From: Planctomycetota bacterium
GTDB taxonomy: Bacteria > Planctomycetota > UBA1135 > GCA-002686595
Direction of reading: 5' to 3'
Assembly: GCA_014238415.1 (NCBI GenBank)
Contig: JABABA010000004.1
Coordinates: 146,201-210,200, forward strand
Length of the DNA: 64,000 nucleotides
How positions within the stretch are numbered: position 1 is the first letter of the stretch; every line of letters begins with the position of its first letter. The notes beneath the pieces are model-generated. The model had not been told where the DNA came from. It ran no database searches and worked only from the letters and a program-made list of their open reading frames with translations. Positions 9,103 through 17,675 of this stretch are shown piece after piece. A program made the position numbers and the translations under genes.

Positions 9103-9126
9103 CCTCTTTCCGGACACAGAAAGGGG
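9103..9126 (+). terminator. Candidate hairpin terminator after the sigma factor
   Basis: CCTCTTTC (9103-9110) can pair with GAAAGGGG (9119-9126) across an 8-nt loop, with one G-T pair, 14 nt after the sigma-factor stop. Only a short TTT follows, so it is a weak intrinsic terminator at best. If real it would separate the sigma gene from the cytochrome unit. Confidence 0.35.
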
Positions 9127-9136
9127 GGTTTCGGGG

Positions 9137-9187
9137 GTGAGCACCTGGAATTGGGATACCCGCATGATGCTGGGGGGTATCGTGTGA
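9137..9187 (+). other. Sixteen-codon leader ORF in frame with the next gene
   Basis: A GTG at 9137 is preceded at good spacing by a run of six G (9123-9128). It opens a short frame, VSTWNWDTRMMLGGIV, closed by TGA at 9185-9187. One codon later, in the same frame, comes ATG 9191 of the DUF1549-like gene, whose own ribosome site is poorer. It may be a leader peptide used for translational coupling, or a remnant N-terminus cut off by a nonsense change. Confidence 0.3.
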
Positions 9188-9190
9188 GTC

Positions 9191-10303
9191 ATGGAGAACT
9201 CCAGGGTGCACGTCGAGCCATTTCATGAAGCAGTGAGTGGGGCTCAGCAGTCTTCAGTCCAAGATCCAAGCACGAAGGCCAGGCCTGCCCGTGCCTTGGC
9301 TCACGGATCCCTGCGCACCACCTTCATGGATCTGGTCGGGCGGCCGCCTTATGAGAGCGAATACGAACGGTGGCTTGGCTTGGGCAGGGACAAGCTGTTG
9401 GATGCCCTGTTGGGGAGCGAGGAGTTCTGGGGGCATTGGTGGAGCGAGCAGCTCTACTACTTTCTGCTGGTGGACAACTTTCAGCCCATAGCGCGAGCTA
9501 CGAAGGAAATTCCTGACAAGCTGGCGGTGGGGCGCATGGACTACCGAACCGCTTTGCACCGCATTGCTCTGACATCGAGCTTTGACCAGCGCAACCCTGG
9601 CTCAGATACCTTTGTCACCGTTGTCATGGAGCAGTTCTGCGGCCTGGTGGTTCAGAAGAATCGGCGGGATCTGGAGAGTGGCAAGCGCGCCTATGATGGG
9701 GGCAAGGGCAACTTTCTAGGCACCATCGTCAACAATCAAGCCGAAGTGATCGAGGTATGCGTCAACCACTCCAAGGCTTCCAAGCACTTCTTGGCGCGTG
9801 AGTACCAGCGTCTAGTGCACGCCCCGGGGGACAAGAAGACTCTCGCCAATCAAGCCCGTCGCCTGCATCGGGATCCTTGGAAGTATCTGGCCACGGCCAG
9901 GGACTGGCTGCTTTCGGAGGAATACAGCCAGCGCCTCGAGAGGCTTGAGCCCAAGTCCAACTCCTTGTTCCTGAACGGCCTCTTTGTGGATCTGCTCGAT
10001 CGCCTGCCTACGGAGGAGGAGCTTGACCCCATGCGCACAGCCCTTGATGCTCTGGCCGACCCCCGCCCTCTGCGCTCGGTGGTGGTGCGTCTGCTGTTGG
10101 ATTCTGGGCGCGCCAAGATTCCTGAGAAGGACACGATTACAGACCCCACACGTTGGATCGGAGATAAGTACCAGCGTCTTCTCGGCCGTGAGGCCACAGG
10201 GGAGGAGCTACGGGTTTTTGTGGGCATCTTTCATCAACCGGACTGTCGTCCAGCGACAATCCTGTACGCTCTACTGTCCCATCCCGAATATCAGAACTAC
10301 TAG
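9191..10303 (+). CDS. DUF1549-like protein, first gene of the decaheme unit
   Basis: The function is not known. The 370-residue protein carries a DUF1549-type segment, TTFMDLVGRPPYESEYERWL then LLGSEEFWGHWWSEQL (about 43-88), the same pattern seen in planctomycete DUF1549 proteins, which usually accompany cytochromes and DUF1501 proteins. The C-terminal third holds two related segments, NSLFLNGLFVDLLDRLPTEE and YQRLLGREATGEELRVF, ending in LLSHPEYQNY, a layout like DUF4214/linker-type repeats. No signal peptide or membrane segment follows the chosen ATG, which is odd for this family. It is 40 bp upstream of the Tat-exported gene and so likely in one transcript with it and the decaheme cytochrome. 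Domain assignment is by pattern only. Confidence 0.75.
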   Translation: MENSRVHVEPFHEAVSGAQQSSVQDPSTKARPARALAHGSLRTTFMDLVGRPPYESEYERWLGLGRDKLLDALLGSEEFWGHWWSEQLYYFLLVDNFQPIARATKEIPDKLAVGRMDYRTALHRIALTSSFDQRNPGSDTFVTVVMEQFCGLVVQKNRRDLESGKRAYDGGKGNFLGTIVNNQAEVIEVCVNHSKASKHFLAREYQRLVHAPGDKKTLANQARRLHRDPWKYLATARDWLLSEEYSQRLERLEPKSNSLFLNGLFVDLLDRLPTEEELDPMRTALDALADPRPLRSVVVRLLLDSGRAKIPEKDTITDPTRWIGDKYQRLLGREATGEELRVFVGIFHQPDCRPATILYALLSHPEYQNY

Positions 10304-10343
10304 GCTCTGAATTCACCAGCAGCCCAGCGGAGGCACATCCACA

Positions 10344-11492
10344 ATGGAACAATTCAACTTTGATCGCCGTTCCTTGATACGAGGCGCCGCATTGGGTGCT
10401 GCGGGGGCACTCTCGCCGGGGCTGGCCAGCAGTTTCTCCTTGCCCCTGCAGAAGGGCCGCAAGACGAAGCGGGTGGTGTTGGTTGCCTTTGCAGGAGGTG
10501 TACGCACACGCGAGACATTTGGCACACCAGACAACATTCCAAACATGCGCCAACTGGCGGATGAGGGGGTGCTCTACACCAATGTGGCCACGGCCAACCT
10601 TGGTCACTTCGGTGCGACCATGTCGATATTCACTGGCGTCAGCGAGCCACGGGGCATTCGTGAGAATGCACGAGGTCAGGAACCAACCCTCTTTGAGTAC
10701 CTGCGCAAGGGACTCGCCATGCCCAAGGAGGACATTTGGGTCACGACAACCGGCGGCGCACAGCAGGTGAATTATTCCTATTCTCTGCACCCTGAGTACG
10801 GCGCCAAGTACGGCGCGAACATCTTGGATGGCGAGGGGATTTTCAATACGGAGTTCAAGCAACTGCTCGACACCTGGGGTATGCCGGAATCCATGGGCGA
10901 AAGGGAAAAGGCCTTGCTTGATCAACTTCGCAAGGGCGTAGGCGGTGGACCCGATGCGGTTCGCGAGGCCGAGCGTCTTGCGCGGGTGGAGGAGTACATC
11001 CTGAAGGAACTGACTCAGGGCACTTCCGATATCACGGGAACGGCTGCTGGAGATCGCAAGGCCTTGCGCTTGGCGCGCAATCTCTTGTCCCTCTTCCGAC
11101 CCAAGGTAGTGGGTGTAGTGTTGCAGAACGCTGATGTGGCTCACGGGTCCTACAACGCTTACTCAGAGGTGGTGCGCCAGAACGACGCGGCCATCGGCGA
11201 ACTGGTCATGGCGATTCGCGAGGACGAGGAGCTAGCTGAGTCCACTGCTGTTATCGTGATGCCGGAGTTCGGACGTGATCGGGACCTGAATTCACGACGC
11301 GGTTTGGATCATGGTGATGGATCGCCGGACCTGCGCCGGGTGACTTGCCTCGCTTGGGGTCCTGACTTCAAGCGCGGCGTGGAGATTGATTCTGAGCAGC
11401 GCACTACTGATGTGGTGGGCACGGTTTGCGAGTTGTTTGGAACCACCGCCCCCCTTGCCCGTGGTGGCCGATTGACAGGCCTTTATTCCTGA
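10344..11492 (+). CDS. Tat-exported alkaline-phosphatase-superfamily protein (DUF1501-like)
   Basis: This is a 382-residue exported protein with a twin-arginine leader, FDRRSLIRGAALGAAGAL (RR at 8-9), so it is probably folded with its metals in the cytoplasm. The body has the alkaline-phosphatase/sulfatase fold: a possible nucleophile Thr in LGHFGATMSIFTG (about 90-102), the metal-ligand segment NADVAHGSYNAY (about 262-273), and C-terminal VIVMPEFGRDRDLNSRRGLD followed by HGDG (about 302-325). The last pair resembles the TEFGR...DHW end of DUF1501 proteins. It lies between the DUF1549-like gene and the cytochrome, with only 4 bp before the latter. Catalysis is not certain; DUF1501 partners of DUF1549 proteins have no firmly known reaction. 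Confidence 0.82.
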   Translation: MEQFNFDRRSLIRGAALGAAGALSPGLASSFSLPLQKGRKTKRVVLVAFAGGVRTRETFGTPDNIPNMRQLADEGVLYTNVATANLGHFGATMSIFTGVSEPRGIRENARGQEPTLFEYLRKGLAMPKEDIWVTTTGGAQQVNYSYSLHPEYGAKYGANILDGEGIFNTEFKQLLDTWGMPESMGEREKALLDQLRKGVGGGPDAVREAERLARVEEYILKELTQGTSDITGTAAGDRKALRLARNLLSLFRPKVVGVVLQNADVAHGSYNAYSEVVRQNDAAIGELVMAIREDEELAESTAVIVMPEFGRDRDLNSRRGLDHGDGSPDLRRVTCLAWGPDFKRGVEIDSEQRTTDVVGTVCELFGTTAPLARGGRLTGLYS

Positions 11493-11496
11493 TCGC

Positions 11497-14400
11497 GTGG
11501 ACTCTGACCAGCCTCTCAAGCCTGTTCGCGCACGGTTGCGCTGGGGATGGTGGTCCATGTTGCCCATGGCCCTTGCCCTGCCATTTTTGGTGGAGGGAGT
11601 TCCCGCGGGTTCGGCCTTCCAGGATTCAGGTGGGAGCATTCAAATGGACATCGAGCCCCACCCGGTACCCACCCAGCCGGCAGCGGGAGGAGAGGGTTCG
11701 GACGGTTGCTTGCATTGTCATCAAGGCGTGGAGGACATGCACCCCTGGCTTGCTCTCTCATGTGTTGAGTGTCACGGGGGAGATCCCACCACCCACAACA
11801 AGCTCAAGGCCCATGTACCCAACATCTCCAACAGGGACACGGACGAGCGCGTGGCCCCCCTCGCCAAGGACTTGGCCTGGCGGCGCTTCAAGAACCCAGC
11901 TGACCTGAGGGTGATTGATGTGACCTGTGGTACCTGCCATGAGGAGGCCTGTAAGGACCTGCTCCTTTCATTGCACGGCACTACTGCCGGGCACCTGTCA
12001 GATGGCTTTTACGAGATCGGCCAGATCCCGAAGAAGGGTTCGCTCTACGGCGTCTTTCCCGTGCCGGGGCACTTGACCGATGAAGGTGATGTGGACCGTT
12101 TGATTCAGCCGCCCGCCTTTTCTGCCGCGGACGATGAGACGCGCCTGTCCAGTCACTTCCCTGATCTGATTCGCAAGGAGTGCATGCAGTGCCATTTGTG
12201 GTCGCCGGGCCGAGGCTTGCGGGGCCGAACAGGTTTCGATGGGGATTATCGTGGTGAAGGTTGTGCCGCCTGTCATGTGCCCTACGCCTCAACCGGTTTG
12301 TCTGACACGGCGGATCGCTCGATTTCAAAGACTGAACCGGGTCATCCTCGTAGGCATGTAATGACTTCCGCACCCAGCACCCAGACATGTGTCAGTTGTC
12401 ACTATGGGGATGCGTCCATCGGGCTGCACTTTCGGGGACTGTCCCAATTGCCTCCCAACAGCGCGGGCGGCCCGGATATCGAAGGCACAACGAATGTGCT
12501 ACTGAATCGTACCTTCTATGTGAACGACAATCTCTTGACGCCGCCCGATGTGCATCACGAGTTTGGTATGCACTGCGTGGATTGTCATGGGCGCGGGGAT
12601 GTAATGGGAGACGGTGCCCTGCACGGGAGCATGGAGCATGCGGTGGCGATCTCCTGTGAATCCTGTCACGGTACGTTCGATGCTCGCGCCAGCATGACCA
12701 CCGCTCGCGGCGAGACGCTCGACAATGTTTGGCGAGATGGAAGTCAGCTGTTGTTGAAGAGCAAAGTCACAGGCAAGACCCACCGAATCAAAGAGGTCAT
12801 AGATGTGCTCGATCCGAACCATCCCGATCACATTCCCGCTGCAGTTGCTGCCATGAACAGCAATCACGGAAGTCTTGAGTGCTACGCCTGCCATGCGGGC
12901 TGGAACGTGAACTTCCTGGGCTTTCATTTCTATCGCAATGAGAGCCTGACTCAGATGGACTTGATCACCGGGCGCCGCACCAAGGGCCGGGTGACCACCC
13001 AGGAAAAAGTATTCACGACCTGGAAGTCCTTCTACGCAGGACTGAACGAGAAGGGCCGTATCGCGCCATACTTGACAGGTTTCTCCACCATGGGCACGGT
13101 GGATGGGGAGGACGGGACCCGTATTCTGGACCAGGCCATGCCAGAGACCGCTGCGGGTTTGTCGGGCATGACCATGATCCACCATCAGATGCACACCACC
13201 CGGCCCACGGCTCGCGAGTGCGTGGAGTGTCATCGTTCCGGGGGTACCTGGGGTCTGGGTACTTCGAACTTCCGCTTGGGCCGCCAGATCGCTTTTGTGG
13301 CGGACCGGCGGGGAATCGAGGCGGTGGCACTCAATCGACAGAACATGGCCGGCTCAATTCCCTTGGGCAAGTTTGTCCTGCCGGATGTGGTGGACCTGGA
13401 GTTGGACTGCGACCCCTTGCAGGGCTACGGCAAGATCCTCTATGCCAGCGAAGGTGGGCGGGGCATACATGTATTTGATGTGGCCGATCCACGCGCCTTC
13501 AATCGGCTGGCGTTTATCGAGACGATTTCTCCTCGGGGCATGGCCAAAGCCGGGGACTATCTGTACATCGCAGATGGTATCGGGGGCCTGCGTGTGGTCG
13601 ATGTGAGTGTTCCTGCCAAGCCCAAGGTTGTGGGACAGTTGCCGTTCTTCGATGCACAGGAGGTTGAGGTCCGTTGGCCTTACGCTTATCTGGCGGATGG
13701 GATTGGTGGTCTTGCAATTGTCGATATCCGCGATCCGATTCGACCGCGTTTGGTCAGTGGCCTTGGTTGGGCAGTGGGCGCAGACCAGAAAATGGCGGCT
13801 ATCGATCTGGATTTGGTGTTTCAGTACAGTCGGCCGGCCGTCTTGCACGGGGATGTGCCAGCCCCCTACCGCACTGATGCGCGCAATTTGTGCGCTGTGG
13901 TGGACGAGAATGCGGGCTTGATTTTGATCGATGTAACCGAGCCCAGCCACCCAAAAGTGGTCTATCCCAATCCCAGTCGCCAAACGCGCGCGAGTCGTCG
14001 GCCTGGAATCCTTTATCGGGGTCTTGCACTGCGTACCAAGGTTGATCCAGCGCCGCCCTTGGGTGGCAAGCGATCAGCGGAGACCGATTATGTCTACCTG
14101 CTGGAGGAGCGCACCCAGGGCAATGGCGATCAGGTCTCTACCGTGCGCGCGATTGACGTTGCCAATCCTAAGCGCCCGCGCGTGATTGATTCTCTTCGCG
14201 TTGAAGGCTCCTCCGAGTCGCTGATGCACCTTTCGATCTACAACCAGCCTTTCCTGCAGCCTCTGGCCTTGGTGGCCGGTGATGAGGGTGTCAGTCTGGT
14301 GGACCTGACCAATTCGGAGAGCCTGGAGTCCGGTGGTGTCTTGATGAGCATCCGTAACGCCTACGCCATCGCGGTGGAGGAGTTCCCCCTGGACGCCATG

Positions 14401-15474
14401 ATCGATCCTTCCGGCCGCCGTCTCAAGGATGTGAGTCACGAGGGTTCCCGTTGGTTGTTGCCGAGGGAAGTAGCGAATATTCTCGATGTACCGGGTGAGT
14501 TGTTGGGAACGATCAAGAAAGACGAACCTCCCCTGGCGATTCCCGGCCACAGCGCACGCTCGTTCTTCATTCGGTACGACGAGAGTCGCGATGGTCTTCT
14601 GACCGGAGCCGAACTCGCCAAGGCTGGGAGTGTTCTCGATCGTAATGGGGATGGTCGCGTAACCCTGGCAGAAGCCGCGCTTGTGGGTCAACTGTTTGAG
14701 AAGCCAAGGACCGCGGCGGCCGAGCCAGAGCAGGTTGTCTTTGGCGAGGAGCGTACGGATCCCGACGGCGATCTTGCGCGCTTGCTCGACGGTCATGATG
14801 GCCGTGTTCATGATCGGGACCGGGACGGCCGTCTTGATCGCAGGGAGATGTCACGGGCACTCTTCGCGGCTTTGGACCTGAACGGCGATGAACGCCTGAA
14901 CCGCGGCGAGCTCTCCCGGCACCCGGGTCGCGCCCGGCAGATTCGTTACGGGGACGAAGGTGCCCTTGAGGACTTCAGCAAGCGCGACCTGAACAAGGGC
15001 GGCACCATTGCAATTCGGGAGTTCAAGATTCTCGACCCTGAATGGAAGGCACTCGATCGGGACTCAGATGGAGGAGTGCAACTGCCAACCCTGCGCAAGG
15101 ACCGTGGACGCGGAAATGGAGTCTTGCCTCTGCCATCCGAGTGGCCCGTGCGCAGGAATCTGGCGGTTCCCTTGCCGCCCTTTCTGGAGGATGGCGCCTT
15201 GGCGGCTTTCGACAAAAATGGCGACACGGATCTATCGCGGCGTGAGTTGCGTGACCGGGAGGACCTGCTGGAGCTTGCCGATCAGGACTACTCGGGCCTG
15301 CTTGAGAGCAATGAGTGGATGCGCCTGGAAGCAATCGCCAGGGGCGGCAATCTCGACTCCCTGTCCGACAGCTTCTTGGAGCGCTGGGACTTGGATGGCA
15401 GCGGTGAGGTTGAGGAGCATGAGCTGCCAGCCTTCGCCCGCCCCGTTCTGCGTCAGCGACGCCCTAATCGCTAG
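11497..15474 (+). CDS. Decaheme cytochrome c fused to LVIVD propeller and EF-hand-like repeats
   Basis: This 1325-residue exported redox protein starts at GTG 11497, 4 bp after the previous stop. Residues 15-40 form a signal sequence (WWSMLPMALALPFLVEG). Ten CXXCH heme-attachment sites begin at C71, C89, C144, C229, C256, C298, C360, C387, C462 and C575. From about 590 to 1000 come LVIVD-type beta-propeller blades, such as LYIADGIGGLRVVDVSVPAK and AYLADGIGGLAIVDIRDPIR. From about 1020 to 1310 there are at least seven calcium-loop motifs, for example DRNGDGRVTLAE, DRDRDGRLDRRE, DLNGDERLNRGE and DLDGSGEVEEHE. The hemes suggest periplasmic or surface electron transfer; the propeller and EF-hand parts suggest protein contact and calcium binding. 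The partner and electron acceptor are not visible. Confidence 0.9.
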   Translation: MDSDQPLKPVRARLRWGWWSMLPMALALPFLVEGVPAGSAFQDSGGSIQMDIEPHPVPTQPAAGGEGSDGCLHCHQGVEDMHPWLALSCVECHGGDPTTHNKLKAHVPNISNRDTDERVAPLAKDLAWRRFKNPADLRVIDVTCGTCHEEACKDLLLSLHGTTAGHLSDGFYEIGQIPKKGSLYGVFPVPGHLTDEGDVDRLIQPPAFSAADDETRLSSHFPDLIRKECMQCHLWSPGRGLRGRTGFDGDYRGEGCAACHVPYASTGLSDTADRSISKTEPGHPRRHVMTSAPSTQTCVSCHYGDASIGLHFRGLSQLPPNSAGGPDIEGTTNVLLNRTFYVNDNLLTPPDVHHEFGMHCVDCHGRGDVMGDGALHGSMEHAVAISCESCHGTFDARASMTTARGETLDNVWRDGSQLLLKSKVTGKTHRIKEVIDVLDPNHPDHIPAAVAAMNSNHGSLECYACHAGWNVNFLGFHFYRNESLTQMDLITGRRTKGRVTTQEKVFTTWKSFYAGLNEKGRIAPYLTGFSTMGTVDGEDGTRILDQAMPETAAGLSGMTMIHHQMHTTRPTARECVECHRSGGTWGLGTSNFRLGRQIAFVADRRGIEAVALNRQNMAGSIPLGKFVLPDVVDLELDCDPLQGYGKILYASEGGRGIHVFDVADPRAFNRLAFIETISPRGMAKAGDYLYIADGIGGLRVVDVSVPAKPKVVGQLPFFDAQEVEVRWPYAYLADGIGGLAIVDIRDPIRPRLVSGLGWAVGADQKMAAIDLDLVFQYSRPAVLHGDVPAPYRTDARNLCAVVDENAGLILIDVTEPSHPKVVYPNPSRQTRASRRPGILYRGLALRTKVDPAPPLGGKRSAETDYVYLLEERTQGNGDQVSTVRAIDVANPKRPRVIDSLRVEGSSESLMHLSIYNQPFLQPLALVAGDEGVSLVDLTNSESLESGGVLMSIRNAYAIAVEEFPLDAMIDPSGRRLKDVSHEGSRWLLPREVANILDVPGELLGTIKKDEPPLAIPGHSARSFFIRYDESRDGLLTGAELAKAGSVLDRNGDGRVTLAEAALVGQLFEKPRTAAAEPEQVVFGEERTDPDGDLARLLDGHDGRVHDRDRDGRLDRREMSRALFAALDLNGDERLNRGELSRHPGRARQIRYGDEGALEDFSKRDLNKGGTIAIREFKILDPEWKALDRDSDGGVQLPTLRKDRGRGNGVLPLPSEWPVRRNLAVPLPPFLEDGALAAFDKNGDTDLSRRELRDREDLLELADQDYSGLLESNEWMRLEAIARGGNLDSLSDSFLERWDLDGSGEVEEHELPAFARPVLRQRRPNR

Positions 15475-15592
15475 GCTCGCCATTGGTCGCGATTGAGCCC
15501 CATTTGTGGGGCATTTCTGCCTTCTGGCCCAGAGAATTGTCACCCCTTTTGGGGCCTGGGATCGCGCCTGTGATAACCTCCGCGGCTGCCCC

Positions 15593-16525
15593 ATGGACCT
15601 CAAGATCCCTCCCATCGATCCGACCGCTCTGGGCGGCCGCAAACCCGGTTGGCTCAAGGTGCCTCTGCCGGGGGGTGAGGGCTACACGCGCTTGCGTCGG
15701 CTGACCCGTGAACTCAAGCTTAATACGGTTTGCGAGGAGGCCCACTGTCCCAACATCGGTGAGTGTTGGAAGGGCGAGCGGGCAACCATGACGCTGATGG
15801 TTTTGGGGGACGAGTGCACTCGAAGGTGCCGGTTTTGCGCGGTCAAGACAGTTGAACGCGCTTCGGCTCCGGACCCAGCTGAGCCCGAACATGTGGGGCG
15901 CGCTGTGGCAGCCCTTGATCTTGACTATGTGGTCATCACCAGCGTGGATCGGGACGACCTGGAGGATGGTGGGGCAGGGCACTACGCCAACTGCGTTCGT
16001 TCGATCCGTAGTCATTCAGCGCAAACGATTGTAGAGACCCTGATTCCTGACTACACCGGTTCCATGCTCAAGACCTTGATGCAATCGGAGCCCGATGTGC
16101 TGGCCCACAATGTGGAGGTGGTGCCGCGCTTGCAGCGCCGCATCCGGGATCCTCGCTGCTCCTTTGAGAGGTCATTGGATACCTTGCGCGAGGCTCGCGT
16201 GCTCTCATCGCGTGTATTCACCAAGTCTTCATTGATGCTCGGATTGGGCGAAACCGAGGCTGAGGTGGAGGAGGCCATGGGGCTCCTCCGGGCCGCAGAG
16301 GTGGACTTTCTGACCCTTGGCCAGTATCTGCGTCCCTCACCTCAACATGCTCCGGTGCGTGAGTATGTCACACCCGAGCGCTTTGATGCCTACGACCGCC
16401 TGGGAAGGGCAATGGGATTCCGTCAAGTTGCTTCTGGGCCCTTGGTGCGCTCCAGTTACAAGGCGGGCGAACTCCAAGCCGCTTACCTTGTGCGCGAGCG
16501 GCGTAAGGAGGAACATTCAATATGA
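15593..16525 (+). CDS. lipA: Lipoyl synthase
   Basis: This radical-SAM enzyme inserts two sulfur atoms into octanoyl groups on E2 and GcvH proteins. The 310-residue product shows both iron-sulfur sites: the auxiliary cluster CX4CX5C (C47, C52, C58 in CEEAHCPNIGEC) and the radical-SAM CX3CX2C (C75, C79, C82 in CTRRCRFC). The C-terminal RSSYKA serine motif, a ligand of the auxiliary cluster, is present. ATG 15593 is chosen, as the upstream extension to 15506 has no homologous look. Its stop overlaps the E1alpha start by 4 bp, so lipoate synthesis is made together with the enzyme that needs it. Small inverted repeats (15497-15512, 15543-15554) lie in the 118-bp gap before it. Confidence 0.97.
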   Translation: MDLKIPPIDPTALGGRKPGWLKVPLPGGEGYTRLRRLTRELKLNTVCEEAHCPNIGECWKGERATMTLMVLGDECTRRCRFCAVKTVERASAPDPAEPEHVGRAVAALDLDYVVITSVDRDDLEDGGAGHYANCVRSIRSHSAQTIVETLIPDYTGSMLKTLMQSEPDVLAHNVEVVPRLQRRIRDPRCSFERSLDTLREARVLSSRVFTKSSLMLGLGETEAEVEEAMGLLRAAEVDFLTLGQYLRPSPQHAPVREYVTPERFDAYDRLGRAMGFRQVASGPLVRSSYKAGELQAAYLVRERRKEEHSI

Positions 16526-17634
16526 CCGAAATGCTGACCATGTTCAAAGCCGATGGATCTGCTCCAGACTTCAACGGCGCCCTGGATGAGAAGGCATTGA
16601 TCCATTGCTATCGCACCATGCTGATGGTGCGTGCCTTTGATGACATCTGCATGAAACTGCAGCGCTCGGGCAGGATTGGTTTTTCGATCCCTAACAAGGG
16701 TGTCGAGGCCACCCAGGTAGGGGCTGCAAGTGCCCTACGCGCGACGGACTTTTTCTTTCCAAGCTACCGGGACTTCGGCATGGCATTGCACCATGGTGCC
16801 AAGCCTGTCGACATGATGCACAACATGTTCGGCAACGCTTCTGACTCGGCCCGCGGCCGACAGATGTCAGTTCACTTTTCGTTTATCGAACCTCTTCGTT
16901 TCTTTTCGATCAGTTCTCCCATAGGCACGCACTTGCCCCATGCTGTGGGCGCGGCCTATGCTGCTCAGGCCTTGGGCAAAGACGATGTGAGCTTGGCTAG
17001 CTTCGGCGATGGAGGCACATCGAGCGCTGGATTCCACAGTGCCTTGAATCTGGCAGGTGTTTGGAAGGCGCCGGTGATCTTCCTGTGTCAGAACAATGGG
17101 TGGGCGATTTCGTTGCCCGCCAGCGGTCAAACTGCCTCCGATGGCTATGCAATCAAGGCCAAGGCCTATGGCATGCCCGGCGTCACGGTGGATGGCAATG
17201 ATCTACTCGCAGTCAATCAGGCGGTGGGCGATGCTGCAAAGCGTGCGCGTGGAGGTGAGGGCCCTACCCTGATCGAGGCTTATACCTACCGCATGGGTGG
17301 GCACTCTACTTCGGATGATCCCACCAAGTATGTGCCCGCCGAGGAACTCGAAGAGTGGGCAAAGAAAGATCCTGTGTTGCGCATGCAGCGTTTCCTGGAC
17401 AAGAGCGGTCTGTGGGACGAGACACTGGAGGAGAAGCTGCTGGCAGAGTGTGCTGATGAAGTTGCCCAGGCTGCCAAGGTTGCCGAGGCGACTCCTGGTC
17501 CTACCCTTGAGACGATCTTCAGCGATGTGTACGAGACCCTTCCCTTACACCTGCGCCGTCAGGGTGAGCAGGCCTTCGAATTGGCCGAGAGAAAAGGCGG
17601 CGCCGACGCTGGAGGCGGTGCTTTTCCACTTTGA
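16522..17634 (+). CDS. pdhA: 2-oxoacid dehydrogenase E1 component alpha subunit (first copy)
   Basis: This is the thiamine-diphosphate-binding alpha half of an alpha2beta2 E1 enzyme, which decarboxylates pyruvate or a branched-chain 2-oxoacid and loads the acyl group on E2 lipoyl arms. The 370-residue product has the ThDP motif GDGGTSSAGFHSALNLAG ending in NNGWAIS (about 157-195), the SSPIGTHLPHAVGAAYA segment (about 133-149), and the phospholoop-like YRMGGHSTSDDPTKY (about 256-270). GRQMSVHFS resembles branched-chain E1alpha (GRQMPVH), so the substrate could be branched-chain acids, pyruvate or both. It overlaps lipA and is 40 bp from E1beta. A paralogue of near-identical length lies three genes downstream. 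Confidence 0.93.
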   Translation: MTEMLTMFKADGSAPDFNGALDEKALIHCYRTMLMVRAFDDICMKLQRSGRIGFSIPNKGVEATQVGAASALRATDFFFPSYRDFGMALHHGAKPVDMMHNMFGNASDSARGRQMSVHFSFIEPLRFFSISSPIGTHLPHAVGAAYAAQALGKDDVSLASFGDGGTSSAGFHSALNLAGVWKAPVIFLCQNNGWAISLPASGQTASDGYAIKAKAYGMPGVTVDGNDLLAVNQAVGDAAKRARGGEGPTLIEAYTYRMGGHSTSDDPTKYVPAEELEEWAKKDPVLRMQRFLDKSGLWDETLEEKLLAECADEVAQAAKVAEATPGPTLETIFSDVYETLPLHLRRQGEQAFELAERKGGADAGGGAFPL

Positions 17635-17675
17635 TTCTGCAACGCCCCCCGATTCACCAAGCAAGAACAGACACC

